This document shows positions 52,386 through 59,624 of a DNA stretch of 64,000 nucleotides, one piece after another. The position numbers were made by a program, and so were the translations under genes. The DNA comes from CAYTBN01 sp964542165. Lineage in GTDB: Bacteria; Myxococcota_A; UBA796; UBA9615; CAYRNR01. The first letter of the stretch is position 1. Every line of letters begins with the position of its first letter. Below the pieces are notes generated by a model. The model was not told where the DNA came from. It worked only from the letters and a program-made list of their open reading frames with translations, and made no database searches. The DNA lies in the NCBI GenBank assembly GCA_964542165.1, contig CAZITQ010000011.1:11413-75412 (forward strand). The letters run 5' to 3'.

Positions 52386-53209
52386 GAAGCGGGCTCGTCT
52401 TCCGCGCCGCCATCCCCGGTCGCCGGCAGCGCGAGGGCCTCCCGCACCCGCTGCCAGGTCCGGGGGGAGTACCACAGGGAAAGGTGGCCGTCCGAGGCCA
52501 GGGTGACGGCGTCGGAGCCCTCGGGGGGCCTCGACTCGTCGGGGAAGACCAGGTTGTCCCCGGCCGACCGGATGGCCAGGCTGGGCGCGGGGAGGGATTC
52601 GCGCCCCACCGGGTAGCGGTCGGGGCCACCGGGGAGGAACACGCTGCCGAAGCGCGGGGGCGAGAAGGGGGCACCGACGGTGATCACCGAACCCACCGGC
52701 AGCGACGGATCGGCCTTCATCGCCAGCAGCACGGCCAGTCCGCCCTCGCCCATGGCGACCACGTGGACCCTGGCGGTGGTGGAGATCCGGCCGAGGGTGT
52801 GGATCCGGTCCGCGAGCCGGGCCGCGGCACGCTCCGGTGGCCCCCACCAGGGCACGTGGGACAGCTGGACGATGGGGTTGGGGATCCGGGACCGCAGGTA
52901 CCACCGGAGGGGGAGGCACGCGGTCCAGGTCATCCCGGCGCCGGGCACCAGCACGACGGGATCGCCCGCGCCCGCCTGGCTGAAGACCCGGATCGGGACC
53001 AGGCCCACGGGCCAGGCCAGCAAGGTGAGGCCGGCCAGGACGAACTCCCGCGCGGCCGCCCCCAGGGTCGCTGCCACGGGACAACGACCGGGTTCGGCCG
53101 GCGGGACCAGCCGCTGCCGGACCACCACCGCGCGGGTCGCATAGGTCCACAGCACCACCGCCAGCAGTGCCCAGAACAGCGCCGACAAGACCCAGATCAC
53201 CGGTCGCAT
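52382..53209 (-). CDS. Membrane-anchored alpha/beta-hydrolase-fold protein, nucleophile missing
   Basis: A 275-residue protein with two N-terminal hydrophobic segments (VIWVLSALFWALLAVVLWTYA and VLAGLTLLAWPVGLVPI), then a lipase-like fold: VVLVPGAGMTWTACLPLRWYLRSR (oxyanion loop), ARLADRIHTLGRISTTARVHVVAMGEGGLAVLLAM and VGSVITVGAPFSPPR. The nucleophile elbow GHSMGG of related lipases appears here as AMGEGG, with Glu in place of Ser, so hydrolase activity is unlikely unless another Ser acts. DGHLSLWYSP gives the late His. It is the first gene of the operon with both ArsA-like ATPases and PAP2. Confidence 0.75.
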   Translation of the reverse strand: MRPVIWVLSALFWALLAVVLWTYATRAVVVRQRLVPPAEPGRCPVAATLGAAAREFVLAGLTLLAWPVGLVPIRVFSQAGAGDPVVLVPGAGMTWTACLPLRWYLRSRIPNPIVQLSHVPWWGPPERAAARLADRIHTLGRISTTARVHVVAMGEGGLAVLLAMKADPSLPVGSVITVGAPFSPPRFGSVFLPGGPDRYPVGRESLPAPSLAIRSAGDNLVFPDESRPPEGSDAVTLASDGHLSLWYSPRTWQRVREALALPATGDGGAEDEPAS

Positions 53210-53295
53210 CCTTCCGCGAGAGGGTTGACCCTATCCACGGTACCCGGGGGAGTCAATCGCTCACGGGGGCCGCGATCCTCCCCCCAAAGGGGCGA

Positions 53296-53324
53296 TTGAC
53301 AACCCCACCACGGTCATCAAATAT
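53296..53324 (+). promoter_or_regulatory. Probable promoter of gcvTH
   Basis: A perfect -35 TTGACA at 53296-53301 with an AT-rich AAATAT at 53319-53324 after a 17-nt spacer; the -10 match is weak (three of six). It lies 31 nt before the gcvT ATG. I see no glycine riboswitch in this short region. Confidence 0.4.
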
Positions 53325-53354
53325 GGTCTTCCATCTCAGACGCCGAGGACCGCG

Positions 53355-54452
53355 ATGACCGACACACTGAAGCGCACTCCATTCTATGAATTCCACGTGG
53401 GAGCGGGGGGGCGGCTGGTGGATTTCGCGGGCTTCTCGATGCCGCTGCAGTTCGAGGGCATCGTCAAGGAGCACCGCGCGGTCCGGGAATCCGTGGGTCT
53501 GTTCGACGTCAGCCACATGGGCGAGGTGGAGATTCGCGGCCCGGAGGCCCTGGCCCTGACCCAGCGCCTGATCACCAACGACGCGGCTCGGCTGGTGGAC
53601 GGCCAGGCGCTGTACACCCCCATGTGCCTGCCGAGCGGAGGAATCGTCGACGACGTCCTGGTCTACCGCTACGGCGAGGACCGCTTCCTGTTCGTGGTCA
53701 ATGCCGCCAACGCGGCCAAGGATGCGGCCTGGATGCTCGAGCACCAGACCCCGGGCGCCCAGGTGATCGATCGCAGCGAGGAATTCGGACAGCTGGCCCT
53801 CCAGGGCCGCCATGCCCAGACCATCCTCCAGCAGATCACCGACATCGACCTGACCGACATGGCCTTCTACCACTTCGCCGAGGGGTCCGTGGCGGGCGTG
53901 CCGGCGATGGTGTCCCGCACCGGCTACACGGGCGAGGACGGCTTCGAGATCTACATGGGCCCCGACGCCGGCCCGCCGATCTGGGAGGCGCTGATGGACC
54001 GGGGAGCCAGCCGTGACCTGGTCCCCATCGGTCTCGGGGCCCGCGACACGCTGCGGCTCGAGATGAAGATGGCGCTGTACGGCAACGACATCACCGAGGA
54101 CACGACGCCCCTGGAGGCGACCCTGGGCTGGGTCGTCAAGCTGGACAAGGACGACTTCATCGGCCGCGACGTCCTGGCGGCACAGAAGGAGCAGGGCCTT
54201 ACCCGTCGACTGGTGGCCTTCGAGTTGACCGACAAGGGCGTGCCCCGCCACGGCTACCCGGTGCTCATCGACGGCGAGGTGGCCGGAGAGGTCACCAGCG
54301 GAGCCATGAGCCCGTCTCTGGGCAAGCCCATCGGACTGGCCTACGTGCCCAAGGGGTACTGGAAACCCGGTCGCACCTTCCAGGTGGACGTCCGGGGCAA
54401 GCATAAGAACGCTGTGGTGGTGAAGCCGCCCTTCTACCAGCGAGACTACTGA
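53355..54452 (+). CDS. gcvT: Glycine cleavage system T protein (aminomethyltransferase)
   Basis: A 365-residue protein with GcvT signatures: RTPFYEFHVGAGGRLVDFAGFSMPLQF, VGLFDVSHMGEVEI, MVNAANAAKDAAWM, VSRTGYTGEDGFEIY, LGARDTLRLEMKMALYGNDI and the C-terminal barrel GEVTSGAMSPSLGKPIGLAYVP. It transfers the H-protein-bound aminomethyl group to tetrahydrofolate, releasing ammonia. gcvH follows 24 nt later. Confidence 0.97.
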   Translation: MTDTLKRTPFYEFHVGAGGRLVDFAGFSMPLQFEGIVKEHRAVRESVGLFDVSHMGEVEIRGPEALALTQRLITNDAARLVDGQALYTPMCLPSGGIVDDVLVYRYGEDRFLFVVNAANAAKDAAWMLEHQTPGAQVIDRSEEFGQLALQGRHAQTILQQITDIDLTDMAFYHFAEGSVAGVPAMVSRTGYTGEDGFEIYMGPDAGPPIWEALMDRGASRDLVPIGLGARDTLRLEMKMALYGNDITEDTTPLEATLGWVVKLDKDDFIGRDVLAAQKEQGLTRRLVAFELTDKGVPRHGYPVLIDGEVAGEVTSGAMSPSLGKPIGLAYVPKGYWKPGRTFQVDVRGKHKNAVVVKPPFYQRDY

Positions 54453-54476
54453 TTTTCGGAGGACTGGAGGCGCACC

Positions 54477-54869
54477 GTGGAATTCCCCCCTGAGCTGAAA
54501 TACACCGATGACCACGAGTGGGTGCTAATCGAAGGCGACGTCGCGACCCTGGGCGTCACCGACCACGCCCAGGACGCCCTGGGTGACATCGTCTACCTGG
54601 GCGACCTGCCCGAGGTGGGCGACGAGGTCTCTGCCAAGGACGTGATCGGCGTGATCGAGTCGGTCAAGGCCACATCGGACATCTACAGCCCGCTGAGCGG
54701 GGAGATCGTCGAGACCAACGAGACCCTCGAGGACGCCCCCGAGCAGGTCAACGAGAGCCCGTACGGCGACGGCTGGATCCTCAAGATCCGGATCGCCGAC
54801 GAGGGAGAGCTCAGCGAGCTGCTCGACGTGGCGGCCTACGAGGCGCTGCTCGAGGACGAGGCGTCCTAG
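54477..54869 (+). CDS. gcvH: Glycine cleavage system H protein
   Basis: A 130-residue protein with a GTG start after GGAGGACTGGAGGC. Lipoyl domain with ELKYTDDHEWVLIEGDVATLGVTDHAQDALGDIVYLGDLPEVG and the lipoylation Lys in SVKATSDIYSPLSGEIVETN. It shuttles the aminomethyl group between P, T and L proteins. The gcvP genes are 3.4 kb further on, not adjacent. Confidence 0.97.
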   Translation: MEFPPELKYTDDHEWVLIEGDVATLGVTDHAQDALGDIVYLGDLPEVGDEVSAKDVIGVIESVKATSDIYSPLSGEIVETNETLEDAPEQVNESPYGDGWILKIRIADEGELSELLDVAAYEALLEDEAS

Positions 54870-54925
54870 CAGCCTGTGAGCGGTGCCCCCGTGCCGTTTC
54901 TTCCAGCCGACTGGAGGAGACGACG

Positions 54926-55360
54926 ATGGGACATTCCTGGGCCACGCTCACGCAGGACTTCACCCTGACCGAGGCCACCGCCGCGCTGCTGTCGCGCCGG
55001 GTGGTCGCCGTCGCCGATCAGCGCGACGGCATCGACCTCGACTACACGCCGCACTCACTGCTGGCGGTGGACCACATCGTGGAATCGTTCCGCATCACCC
55101 GGCGGAGGGAGCGGGCCGGAGCCCTGCTGGCCCTGGGTTGCTACGTGGGCGAGGTCGTCGCCCGACAGGCGGGCGGCCACTGGCAGGCGTCGGCCGCCAC
55201 GGGAGACGCCGAGGGGTCGCTCTCGCCGGTGGTGCTCTGCATGCCCGGGGGGACCCGGCTGGACCCCATCGCCGCGGTGCACGGCCGCCACCAGCAGGGC
55301 GGGATGAGGAGCGTCTTCGTCTTGTTCCGGTCGCTGATCGACCTGTCCCGCTGCGCCTGA
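54926..55360 (+). CDS. Small protein of unknown function
   Basis: A 144-residue protein; ATG 54926 follows GGAGGAGACGACG. Helical N-terminus with LTEATAALLSRRVVAVADQRDGIDLDYTPHSLLAVDHIVESF, then GALLALGCYVGEVVARQAGGHW, which resembles the core of small DUF-type domains found beside metabolic genes, and a short basic C-terminus. No signal or membrane segment. I cannot assign a family. It starts 57 nt after gcvH and may be read through from that operon. Confidence 0.7.
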   Translation: MGHSWATLTQDFTLTEATAALLSRRVVAVADQRDGIDLDYTPHSLLAVDHIVESFRITRRRERAGALLALGCYVGEVVARQAGGHWQASAATGDAEGSLSPVVLCMPGGTRLDPIAAVHGRHQQGGMRSVFVLFRSLIDLSRCA

Positions 55361-55420
55361 CCCCGCCCCCTGGCGCCGGCCCCGGATCCGTGTAGGATGC
55401 GGCCATCGCCTGGAGGGTCC

Positions 55421-56578
55421 ATGTCCCGCATCCATCGTCTCCTCACCCTGTTCATCGGCCTGCTGGTCACCGCTGCCTGCGTGGGCTGTCCCGCGGACGG
55501 GGACGACGACGACTCCGCGGCGGATGAGCCCCTCACGGTGGTCACCTTCAACGCCGGCCTGGCGGTGGGGTTCGTGCCCGGGGCCGAGGACCGGGCGTCC
55601 AAGGCCAGCGAGGCGGTGGCCGGGCTGGCGGCGGACGTGGTGTGCCTGCAGGAGGTGTGGCGGTCCGACCACGTGGACGGGATGGTGTCGGCCACCGCGT
55701 CGGCCTTCCCCCACAGCTTCATGCCGGCGGCGAGCCAGGAAATCCTGCCCGACCCGGCCTGCGGCGCCGACGACCTGGAGCCGCTGATCACCTGCGTGTC
55801 GGACAACTGCGACCTGGGCTGCCTGGACGACATGATCGACTGCATGTTCGCCAGCTGCGCGTTCAACTTCCTGACCCTGGAGAAGCCCTGCATGGAGTGC
55901 GTGCAGGCCAACGTCGGCCGGGATCCCGACGACATCGAGCAGACCTGCACCACCGAGCACACCAAGTACGCCTACGACGGCGCCTTCGGTACCGGAATCG
56001 TCAGCGCCTACCCGCTGACCTCCACCGACGAACACGTGTTCGCCTCCACCACCAACCGCCGCTCCCTGCTGCACGCGGTGGTCGACGCGCCCATGGGCCC
56101 GGTGGACGTCTATTGCACCCACCTGACCGCGGTCTTCGACCTGATCCCCTACCCCAAGGAGGAGGGCTCGTGGGAGGAGGAGCAGACCGCCCAGATCGCC
56201 GACATGCTGGCGTACATCGACAGCACCGCGGCCACCGGCAAGACCGTGCTGCTCGGCGACATGAACGCCGGCCCCGACGTGGGCGACTCGGTGGCCGACC
56301 AGCTGTCGAACTGGAACGCCATCGCCGCCTCCGGCATGGCCGTGCCCTACGTGGACGCCGAGGGCCCCTGCACCTTCTGCTCGGACAACCCCCTGCAGGG
56401 CGCCGACACCGACACCGACGACCGCGTCCTCGACCACGTCCTCGTCGACGGCTTCGGCCCCGCCACCGCCGCCGAGCGGGTCCTGGACCAGGGAATCACC
56501 ACCGAGCGCTGCGGCGAACAGGTGCCCGGCGCCTACTCGGACCACTACGGGGTGCTAGTGACCGTCCCGGCCGAGTGA
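55421..56578 (+). CDS. Secreted endonuclease/exonuclease/phosphatase-fold lipoprotein
   Basis: A 385-residue protein. ATG 55421 follows GGAGGGTCC; signal with candidate lipobox Cys20 or Cys23 (VTAACVGC), then a GDDDDSAADE linker. EEP (DNase I-like) fold motifs: LTVVTFNAGL, ADVVCLQEVW (catalytic Glu), VDVYCTHLTAVF, KTVLLGDMNAGPD (GDMN active-site Asp-Asn), RVLDHVLVDGF (DH) and the final AYSDHYGVLVTV (SDH). All catalytic residues are present. A Cys-rich insert of about 70 residues (residues 120-185; CVSDNCDLGCLDDMIDCMF) is unusual. Substrate could be nucleic acid, sphingomyelin or inositol phosphates. Confidence 0.88.
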   Translation: MSRIHRLLTLFIGLLVTAACVGCPADGDDDDSAADEPLTVVTFNAGLAVGFVPGAEDRASKASEAVAGLAADVVCLQEVWRSDHVDGMVSATASAFPHSFMPAASQEILPDPACGADDLEPLITCVSDNCDLGCLDDMIDCMFASCAFNFLTLEKPCMECVQANVGRDPDDIEQTCTTEHTKYAYDGAFGTGIVSAYPLTSTDEHVFASTTNRRSLLHAVVDAPMGPVDVYCTHLTAVFDLIPYPKEEGSWEEEQTAQIADMLAYIDSTAATGKTVLLGDMNAGPDVGDSVADQLSNWNAIAASGMAVPYVDAEGPCTFCSDNPLQGADTDTDDRVLDHVLVDGFGPATAAERVLDQGITTERCGEQVPGAYSDHYGVLVTVPAE

Positions 56579-56598
56579 AGCGGTAACCCCTCCCGGCT

Positions 56599-56662
56599 GT
56601 GCCATATCGGCACCATATGTGACTATTGTCACAACGTGTGACAAATGGCACGATCGTGCCAT
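56599..56662 (+). promoter_or_regulatory. Palindromic operator cluster before the XRE/nucleotidyltransferase pair
   Basis: Three inverted repeats in 64 nt: GTGCC-N5-GGCAC at 56599-56613, TGTGAC-TATT-GTCACA at 56618-56633, and a perfect 18-bp palindrome ATGGCACGATCGTGCCAT at 56645-56662 whose last two bases are the start of the ATG at 56661. The first and third share the GGCAC/GTGCC half-site. A regulator bound at the third would block translation start and transcription. Autorepression by the XRE protein is the obvious inference. Confidence 0.6.
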
Positions 56663-57395
56663 GCCCACCATCGACGAGTTGCAGGCAGGTTTTGGGGATC
56701 GGCTGCGGCGACAACGCTCGCTCGCAGGGTGGAACCAGGCAACGCTGGCGCGTGCGATCTCGGTCGATCGCTCCCTCATCTCCCGCTGGGAGTCGGGAAA
56801 CCGTGAGCCAGGCCTGTGGGACGTGGTCCGGGCGGCGGATGCGCTCGGCGTTCCCGTCTCGGCCCTCGTGATCGGCTCGTCGGGCCTGTCGGGGGGGAGC
56901 GAGGTCGTCTGGCGGGAGTTGGCCTGCCGCGGCGCTCCTCTCCTGCCGGCGTCCACCAACCCGCTATGGTCGGTTCGCCCTGTCCACGAAACGGTCGCCG
57001 ATGCGCTACTCCATCCGGAGCCACGCGTGATCGACCACCTTCCGGGATTGCTACTGCTCGAGGACGTCTTGCCTCGCGTCTTGTGGGGACAGTGCACTGA
57101 CCTCGGAGTCGAGCGTCGGCTGGGCTGGATCTCGGACATCGCGCTCGACCTCGCCCGCAGTGGCCGGATCCCCACACACGCCCGGAGGAGTCTGGCGCTG
57201 CAGACCGTGCTCGCGCTCGTCCCGAGGCCCGACCGCGACACAGATCCCGACTCGCTGGGCTTCGAGGCTGCCGAGACACGGGGACTTCCGCCCGTCTTCC
57301 AGCGCTGGCGGATCTCCTACGACGGGGCGCTGCGTCGCTTCGAAACCGCGGCGAAGGACCTCGAGGAGGCGCGGCGCAGGGGAGCCGTCCGTTGA
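56661..57395 (+). CDS. XRE-family transcriptional regulator (antitoxin-like)
   Basis: A 244-residue protein. ATG 56661 is chosen because its HTH begins at once: LQAGFGDRLRRQRSLAGWNQATLARAISVDRSLISRWESGNREP (about residues 8-50) is a complete XRE helix-turn-helix. The C-terminal 180 residues are a helical, Arg/Leu-rich domain with LLPEPRV and RRSLALQTVLALVPRP and no known fold. Its stop overlaps the start of the nucleotidyltransferase gene by 4 nt. Such XRE plus DUF6036 pairs are considered toxin-antitoxin-like. Confidence 0.82.
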   Translation: MPTIDELQAGFGDRLRRQRSLAGWNQATLARAISVDRSLISRWESGNREPGLWDVVRAADALGVPVSALVIGSSGLSGGSEVVWRELACRGAPLLPASTNPLWSVRPVHETVADALLHPEPRVIDHLPGLLLLEDVLPRVLWGQCTDLGVERRLGWISDIALDLARSGRIPTHARRSLALQTVLALVPRPDRDTDPDSLGFEAAETRGLPPVFQRWRISYDGALRRFETAAKDLEEARRRGAVR

Positions 57396-57946
57396 CTGCC
57401 CAGGCGGACCTCGAAGGACTGCTGGACGAGATGGGCCGGCTGCTGGTCGCCCGCGACGTCGGGCCCGTGGACCTGTACCTGCTGGGTGGCTGTTCACTCA
57501 TCCTCTTCGACGACCGGAGCGGCGCGACGAAGGATCTTGACGTCGTCTCGGAGCGCTTGCACGGCTCGGACGAGGAAGCCGCTGCAGTCCTGCTCGAGAA
57601 TTTCGGAAAGCCGTCCGGACGGGTTCCTTACCTCGATCCGGTCCCCGGCGGTCTACCGCCCCTCCCCCTGGGCTGGGCGAAGCGGACGGTACGACGGCCG
57701 TCGCCCTCCGAAGCGCTCCGGGTCTGGTCGCTCGACCCCGCAGATCTGATCACCACCAAGCTCCGCCGGTGGCACCCGCGCGACCGGGCGGACATCCGAC
57801 ACGTCTGCGACCGCCACCCCGAGGTGCGGGCTCGGCTCGCTGCTTTGTCGGCCAGTGACTTCTTCGCGGTCGACTGGTGGGAGCAGATGGAGCCCCGGCG
57901 CGATCGTGTGCTCGCCTACCTCGATGGCGAGAGCGACGAGATCTGA
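57392..57946 (+). CDS. DUF6036/MNT-like nucleotidyltransferase (toxin-like)
   Basis: A 184-residue protein; TTG start at 57392 within the XRE stop region (TTGA). The nucleotidyltransferase motif is LLGGCSLILFDDRSGATKDLDVV (GG(S/C)-x(n)-R.T.DxD), with LDPADLITTKLRRWHPRDRADIRHV as the following helix, both matching DUF6036 and other MNT-type enzymes. These proteins can nucleotidylate tRNA or a partner protein; as the second gene of an XRE pair, it is probably the toxin. GC content and codon use look like the host. Confidence 0.8.
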   Translation: MTAQADLEGLLDEMGRLLVARDVGPVDLYLLGGCSLILFDDRSGATKDLDVVSERLHGSDEEAAAVLLENFGKPSGRVPYLDPVPGGLPPLPLGWAKRTVRRPSPSEALRVWSLDPADLITTKLRRWHPRDRADIRHVCDRHPEVRARLAALSASDFFAVDWWEQMEPRRDRVLAYLDGESDEI

Positions 57947-58050
57947 CGGAGATCGGACCGACCAGGAGGACCAAGCACCTGGTCAGAGAGCTCCTGCCAG
58001 CGTTCCCCGGGGGTGCATCCCTCCGTGGCACATGGAGTGAAGAACCGGTG

Positions 58051-58140
58051 TCAGGCGCAGAGCCGTCGGAGGCCGATGAGCACGAGCAGGGCGAGTAGGC
58101 CATCGGGCGGGCGGCGCGCGCAGAGGATGGCTGGACACGG
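58051..58140 (-). pseudogene. Orphan MYXO-CTERM-like C-terminal anchor remnant
   Basis: On the minus strand a short frame ends with PCPAILCAARPPDGLLAL, LVLIGLRRLCA and stop TGA (58053-58051): a Cys-rich motif, a hydrophobic helix and an Arg pair, the pattern of MYXO-CTERM sorting tails. No long open frame precedes it, so the body of the protein is gone. The rest of 57947-58262 holds nothing else I recognise, and no glycine riboswitch. Confidence 0.4.
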
Positions 58141-58262
58141 TCCCCCTCCCTGAGTACGGGTGGCCCTCCATCGGTATGGGAGAGGGGCAAGGGCAACGGC
58201 AGGGGCAGGGGATTTGACTGGGGGCCGGCGTACGGCGAGATTGGACCGCCCGGAGGTGAGCG

Positions 58263-59624
58263 ATGCGTTACCTGCCTGCCACCGACGCCCAGGTCTCCGC
58301 GATGCTGGAGACCATCGGGGCGGCCGATATCGAGGCGCTGTTCGAGCCGATCCCGACGTCGCTGCGACTGGACCGCGACCTGGACCTTCCGCCGCCGCTG
58401 GCCGAGGAGCCGCTGATGCGGCACCTGCGGGAGCTGGCGGGCAAGAACACGTCGATGTCGGAGACCTGCTGCTTTCTGGGCGGGGGGGTGTACGACCACC
58501 ACGCGCCGGAGTTGGTGAGCCAGGTGTTGCTGCGCTCGGAGTTCTACACGGCCTACACGCCGTACCAGCCCGAGGTGTCCCAGGGCACGCTGATGGCCCT
58601 GTTCGAGTTCCAGACCCTGATCTGCCAGCTGTTCGAGATGGAGGTGGCCAACGCCAGCCTCTACGACGGGGGCAGCGCCCTGGCCGAGGCGATGCTGCTG
58701 GTGGACCGGCTGCAGCGAAAGGGGCCCACGCGGATCCTGGTGAGCAACGGCATCAACCCCCAGTGGATGGAGGTGCTGTGCACCTACCTGAAGTTCCGGG
58801 ACGACATCGTCCTGGAACCCCTGGAGCTGGGGGCGGACGGGCGGACCGATCTGGACGCGATGCGGGCCCAGATCGAGGGGGCGGCGGCGGTGGCGGTGAG
58901 CTACCCCAACTTCCTGGGCAGCGTCGAGGACCTGCAGGCCATCTCGGAGATCGCGGCGGCGGCCAAGGCCAAGCTGGTGGTCGCGGTGCCGGACCCGGTG
59001 GCGCTCGGCTGGCTGCGGGGGCCCGGCGCGTTCGGGGCGGACATCGTGGTCGGCGAGGGCCAGCCCCTGGGCGTGGCGCCCAGCTACGGCGGCCCGGGGG
59101 TGGGGCTGTTCGCCACCCGCAAGAAGTTCATGCGCAAGATGCCCGGCCGGCTCTGCGGGCGGACCGTGGACGTGGACGGCAACGACGGGTTCGTGCTGAC
59201 CCTGTCGACCCGGGAGCAGCACATCCGCCGCGAGAAGGCCACCTCCAACATCTGCACCAACCAGGGGCTGATGGCGCTGGCGGCCACGATCTACATGGGG
59301 CTGATGGGCAAGCAGGGCATCCGCGAGGTGGCCCGCCAGAGCCACCTGAAGGCCGCCTACCTGCGCAAGAAGGTGGGCGAGCTGGACCGTTTTTCGCTGC
59401 CCCACGACGCGCCTTTCTTCCACGAGTTCGCCGTCGACTTCGACGGTGACGTCCAGGCCCTGCTGGCCAAACTGGCCGAGCGGGGGTTGCTGGCCGGGGT
59501 CTGGCTGGGGCGGGTGCCGGGGGGCGGTGAGAACCGCTTCCTGATGTGCGCCACCGAGCGCAACAGCCGGCAGTGCATCGACGACCTCGTCGCGGCGATG
59601 GCCGAGGTGGGAGGGGAGCTGTGA
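58263..59624 (+). CDS. gcvPA: Glycine dehydrogenase (decarboxylating) subunit 1
   Basis: A 453-residue PLP-fold protein, the N-terminal half of split P protein: MRYLPATDAQVSAMLETIGA, LRELAGKNTSMSETCCFLGGGVYDHHAP, YTAYTPYQPEVSQGTLMALFEFQTLICQLFEMEVANASLYDGGSALAEA. This half lacks the PLP Lys and pairs with gcvPB, whose start overlaps its stop (TGATG). A GGAGGTGAGCG site precedes the ATG. Confidence 0.97.
   Translation: MRYLPATDAQVSAMLETIGAADIEALFEPIPTSLRLDRDLDLPPPLAEEPLMRHLRELAGKNTSMSETCCFLGGGVYDHHAPELVSQVLLRSEFYTAYTPYQPEVSQGTLMALFEFQTLICQLFEMEVANASLYDGGSALAEAMLLVDRLQRKGPTRILVSNGINPQWMEVLCTYLKFRDDIVLEPLELGADGRTDLDAMRAQIEGAAAVAVSYPNFLGSVEDLQAISEIAAAAKAKLVVAVPDPVALGWLRGPGAFGADIVVGEGQPLGVAPSYGGPGVGLFATRKKFMRKMPGRLCGRTVDVDGNDGFVLTLSTREQHIRREKATSNICTNQGLMALAATIYMGLMGKQGIREVARQSHLKAAYLRKKVGELDRFSLPHDAPFFHEFAVDFDGDVQALLAKLAERGLLAGVWLGRVPGGGENRFLMCATERNSRQCIDDLVAAMAEVGGEL

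Noticed and set aside
53210..53354. Glycine riboswitch before gcvT
   Set aside because: The interval is short and shows only a -35-like box; no tandem aptamer pattern. The 57947-58262 interval before gcvPA also lacks one.
56645..56665. Sigma-54 promoter (TGGCACG match)
   Set aside because: The -24 match lacks a -12 GC at the required spacing; the sequence is better explained as a palindromic operator.
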